This document shows positions 6,936 to 8,598 of a DNA stretch of 8,598 bases, one piece after another. The DNA lies in assembly GCA_022601315.1 (NCBI GenBank), contig JAHZIU010000391.1, positions 1 through 8,598 of the forward strand. The letters run 5' to 3'. The notes below the pieces were generated by a model, which saw nothing but the letters and a program-made list of their open reading frames with translations, did not search any database and was not told the origin of the DNA. Positions within the stretch are counted from its first letter, which is position 1, and every line of letters begins with the position of its first letter. The position numbers and the translations under genes were made by a program. Source of the DNA: Betaproteobacteria bacterium (GTDB lineage: Bacteria; Pseudomonadota; Gammaproteobacteria; Burkholderiales; Nitrosomonadaceae).

Positions 6936-6964
6936 ATAATAACGCAAACGATAATAATTATCAA
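6936..6964 (-). promoter_or_regulatory. Predicted sigma70 promoter of the tonB operon
   Basis: On the minus strand, -35 TTGATA (6964-6959) and -10 TATTAT (6941-6936) each match the consensus in five of six bases, with an ideal 17-base spacer. Transcription would begin near 6929, leaving an untranslated leader of about 170 bases before tonB. The spacer and -35 are covered by a Fur box, so Fur binding should block RNA polymerase. Confidence 0.65.
6949..6963. promoter_or_regulatory. Fur box (7-1-7 type)
   Basis: The sequence CGATAATAATTATCA matches the 7-1-7 Fur consensus TGATAATnATTATCA at 13 of 14 defined positions; only the first base differs. The inner 13 bases are a perfect palindrome (GATAAT-A-ATTATC). 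The site covers the spacer and most of the -35 of the predicted tonB promoter, the usual arrangement for iron-dependent repression. Confidence 0.75.
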
Positions 6965-7149
6965 TAACTACTGCATTTATAATCTTCCTGTAACACACGA
7001 CATTTCAACATCAGCCAATAAATATATTTATACTAATAAACAACAAGTTAATCAAATACCAACATCGTAACAGAAACCGTTCGAGACACATAAATATCTA
7101 ATCCACCAAATTTGTGCACACTCATTACAAAAGCACCAAAACGAGGTTT

Positions 7150-7280
7150 CTAACAATTGAAGTTTGTTGCTGCAAGCAAGTCCTCAAGGGTTGTTGAATC
7201 ATATCCCCTTTCTAAAAATTATGCATTGCGACTTCAAGCACCTGCTCAGTATCATATTCAAGCGGTCTACCTTTTTTCAT
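7150..7280 (-). pseudogene. Broken TetR/AcrR-family regulator, N-terminal remnant
   Basis: On the minus strand an ATG at 7280 begins MKKGRPLEYDTEQVLEVAMHNF and then meets a TAG at 7214-7212. Shifting frame by one base, the sequence continues ERGYDSTTLEDLLAATNFNC to another TAG at 7152-7150. Joined, the two pieces read as the first two helices and turn of a TetR DNA-binding domain: the KGRP start, the aromatic end of helix 1 (NF, with the expected W lost at the break), then GYDSTTLEDLLAA. A one-base deletion that turned TGG into TA would explain the break. The ligand-binding part of about 150 residues is missing, and the bases below 7150 show no clear continuation. It is most likely an inactivated relic. 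Confidence 0.6.
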
Positions 7281-7562
7281 AAATATCACAAACCTGATAA
7301 TATGCATTCCAAAATAAAGATGCGTTGATAAAATCAATATCAAGAATAAAAAACCGATCTTCTCATATAGATCTTATGGTTGATAATTGTAATATACATC
7401 TGAAAAACTCTTCCTGGTTTTACATCAACCACTAAAAGTAAAGCACGAATACTTTTGCATTATTACAAAGATGATACCGAATCAAGCTAAATACTTTATT
7501 AAAGAGATGAATACATGCATAAACAATTTCATCTTAAATAAACCAACCACAAAACTATTAAC
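7281..7562. other. AT-rich stretch without a recognisable gene
   Basis: Between the TetR relic and the RDD gene the sequence is strongly AT-rich, with stop codons in all frames. I saw no gene fragment, tRNA, insertion-sequence end or long repeat. TGATAATTGTAA near 7380 resembles one half of a Fur box, but the other half does not match. With the relic next door, this may be decayed coding DNA, though no specific protein can be named. Confidence 0.4.
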
Positions 7563-7568
7563 TATAAT
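7563..7568 (+). promoter_or_regulatory. Possible -10 element of the RDD gene
   Basis: A perfect TATAAT lies 24 bases before the RDD start codon, which would leave a short leader. No TTGACA-like element is found 16-18 bases upstream, so the promoter would be weak or need an activator. Confidence 0.3.
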
Positions 7569-7592
7569 TAAAATCATAGCCTAGGAAAAATC

Positions 7593-8009
7593 ATGTCACA
7601 CGCAACATTAGGATTTTGGCGACGTACGGTGAGCTTACTGTATGAATCTCTGCTGCTACTCGCGGTAATATTTGTCGCCAGTTTCATATTCCATCTTATT
7701 TTTCGCGACCCAGATGCCGTTTATTTCAGGCCATTATATCAATTCTATCTATTGATCATTATGGGCTATTACTTCACCTGGTTCTGGATAAATGGTGGAC
7801 AAACATTAGCCATGCAGACCTGGAAAATGCGTGTCGTCACAACAGATGGAAAACCACTCAACATGAGCAAAGCCGCTAAGCGCTATTTATTGGCTACCGT
7901 CGGTATCTTTTTTTTTGGTATTGGCCTTCTCTGGGCGTTAATTGATCGCGACCATCAGTTTTTACATGACAGATTAGCCGGCACCAAAATTATCAAAGTT
8001 GAGAATTAA
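7593..8009 (+). CDS. RDD-family inner-membrane protein
   Basis: A 138-residue integral membrane protein of the RDD family (named for conserved Arg and Asp residues). Three hydrophobic segments are visible at about 17-37, 50-66 and 98-117. Family marks in order: FWRRTVSLLYE at 8-18, with Arg10/Arg11 and Glu18 where Asp is more usual; GGQTLAMQTWKMRVV at 68-82, the typical loop after the second helix; and ALIDRDHQFLHDRLAGTKII at 115-134, with the final DRLAGT. Some RDD proteins have been linked to ion transport, but the family has no general function, so no substrate is proposed. The start at 7593 has AGGA at 7583-7586, six bases upstream. The gene looks monocistronic, with AT-rich gaps on both sides. 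Confidence 0.85.
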   Translation: MSHATLGFWRRTVSLLYESLLLLAVIFVASFIFHLIFRDPDAVYFRPLYQFYLLIIMGYYFTWFWINGGQTLAMQTWKMRVVTTDGKPLNMSKAAKRYLLATVGIFFFGIGLLWALIDRDHQFLHDRLAGTKIIKVEN

Positions 8010-8133
8010 ACATTTACATCTGACACTCAAGTCCAACCAATTTAGACCGAATAGAATATGTAGCTGTAATCTAATGTCAGATTTCTTGTTTTCGAAAATC
8101 ATAACCACATGAATACAAAATAAAATAGAATAT

Positions 8134-8155
8134 AAGTATTACATAAAAAATACTT
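8134..8155 (+). terminator. AT-rich inverted repeat after the RDD gene, weak terminator candidate
   Basis: AAGTATT (8134-8140) pairs with AATACTT (8149-8155) around an eight-base loop and is followed by a few T. The stem is short and nearly all A-T pairs, so it would be unstable. A second, longer-range pair (ATCTGACA at 8018-8025 with TGTCAGAT at 8075-8082) lies nearer the stop codon. Confidence 0.2.
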
Positions 8156-8279
8156 TTACTACTTTTGTACTGGTATGCTAAAATAATTTTCACAAACTTT
8201 AAATTTGAGTATATATGCAATGTAAGTAACGTAGTTAGCAGTTAATTCCGAACACTCCTTTTTGATAGGACATTGACCA

Positions 8280-8598
8280 ATGCATAGTTTAACTTCATCA
8301 AAAATCGACTACCTTAAATACTTACTCAAAGAGTATGTTTATCAGGCTTCACTATTGATACCTCTTTCTGCATTGGTCCTCATATTTGTTTTTGACCTGT
8401 ACTCTCCACTGGGCGTAGCTGCTGGTACGCTTTACGCAATACTGGTATTTAGTACATTGTGGATGAAGGATACTCATTCCACCTACATCGTTAGTACGCT
8501 GGGGTTGATTCTTACCTTTGTGGGTTTTTACTTATCACCAACAACTGTAGTTCCTCTAGACATTGTTATTATTAACCGTATTCTTGCTGTGCTACTAA
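8280..8598 (+). CDS. N-terminal membrane domain of a probable sensor histidine kinase (partial)
   Basis: An open frame runs from the ATG at 8280 to the right edge without a stop, giving 106 residues; the C-terminus lies outside the window. After a polar N-terminus (about 1-23) come several hydrophobic stretches at about 25-41, 44-59 and 68-84, with another starting near 96. The motifs SPLGVAAGTLYAILVFSTLW, then LGLILTFVGFYLSP, then INRILAVL resemble the multi-helix module at the front of many proteobacterial histidine kinases and other signalling proteins (LGVAxGxxY, LTxxGFxLSP, NRxLA). No catalytic domain is visible, so the kinase call is inference; a GGDEF or phosphatase output is possible. 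AGGA lies about nine bases before the start codon. No convincing promoter was found in the 270-base gap upstream. Confidence 0.55.
   Translation, partial: MHSLTSSKIDYLKYLLKEYVYQASLLIPLSALVLIFVFDLYSPLGVAAGTLYAILVFSTLWMKDTHSTYIVSTLGLILTFVGFYLSPTTVVPLDIVIINRILAVLL

Noticed and set aside
6882..7070. Plus-strand frame of 62 codons upstream of tonB
   Set aside because: Composition is low-complexity (I, N and T rich) as expected from AT-rich intergenic DNA, and it runs across the Fur box and tonB promoter.
7380..7400. Second Fur box candidate (TGATAATTGTAA)
   Set aside because: Only the left half matches the consensus; the right half does not, and no promoter is paired with it.
1..8598. A CRISPR array, tRNA, rRNA or insertion sequence
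   Set aside because: Reading both strands showed no regularly spaced repeats, cloverleaf-like runs, transposase motifs or terminal inverted repeats.

Overview
The window looks like chromosomal DNA of moderate to low GC from a Gram-negative proteobacterium. The family mix fits a betaproteobacterium of the Nitrosomonas type: a zinc-finger thioredoxin 2, a DEG1-like HtrA protease, a TonB/ExbB/ExbD set with a FecR-domain protein, a DUF2934 protein, and a short LuxR-like HTH protein. The taxon is an inference from gene content and recalled family resemblance. No rRNA, tRNA, insertion sequence or CRISPR array was seen.

Layout. Bases 1-115 hold the C-terminus of a probable membrane protein that starts outside the window. 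A plus-strand row follows with gaps of under 30 bases: trxC (328-774), a membrane-anchored HtrA/Deg serine protease with one PDZ domain (801-1946), and a dicarboxylate/amino acid:cation symporter (1975-3264). Next come five minus-strand genes and one further minus-strand gene. A small DUF2934 protein (3398-3631) and a short HTH regulator (3758-4120) lie convergent to the symporter. Upstream of them is a compact four-gene unit read tonB (6760-6062), exbB (6057-5302), exbD (5302-4883), then a FecR-domain protein (4868-4332). Bases 6761-7592 carry no intact gene. They do hold a near-perfect Fur box inside a good sigma70-type promoter aimed at tonB (6936-6964), and a broken TetR-family regulator (7150-7280). 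Two plus-strand membrane protein genes close the window: an RDD-family protein (7593-8009), and the N-terminus of a multi-pass protein that is probably a sensor kinase and runs off the right edge (from 8280).

How the genes may work together. TonB, ExbB and ExbD form the inner-membrane motor that drives outer-membrane iron and siderophore receptors; the Fur box implies expression under iron shortage. The fourth cistron has only the periplasmic FecR domain. It lacks the cytoplasmic anti-sigma region and the C-terminal receptor-contact domain of classical FecR, and no ECF sigma gene is adjacent. This is the most unusual coding feature here. TrxC and the HtrA protease both fit oxidative or envelope protein stress, but whether they are co-transcribed cannot be settled from sequence alone.
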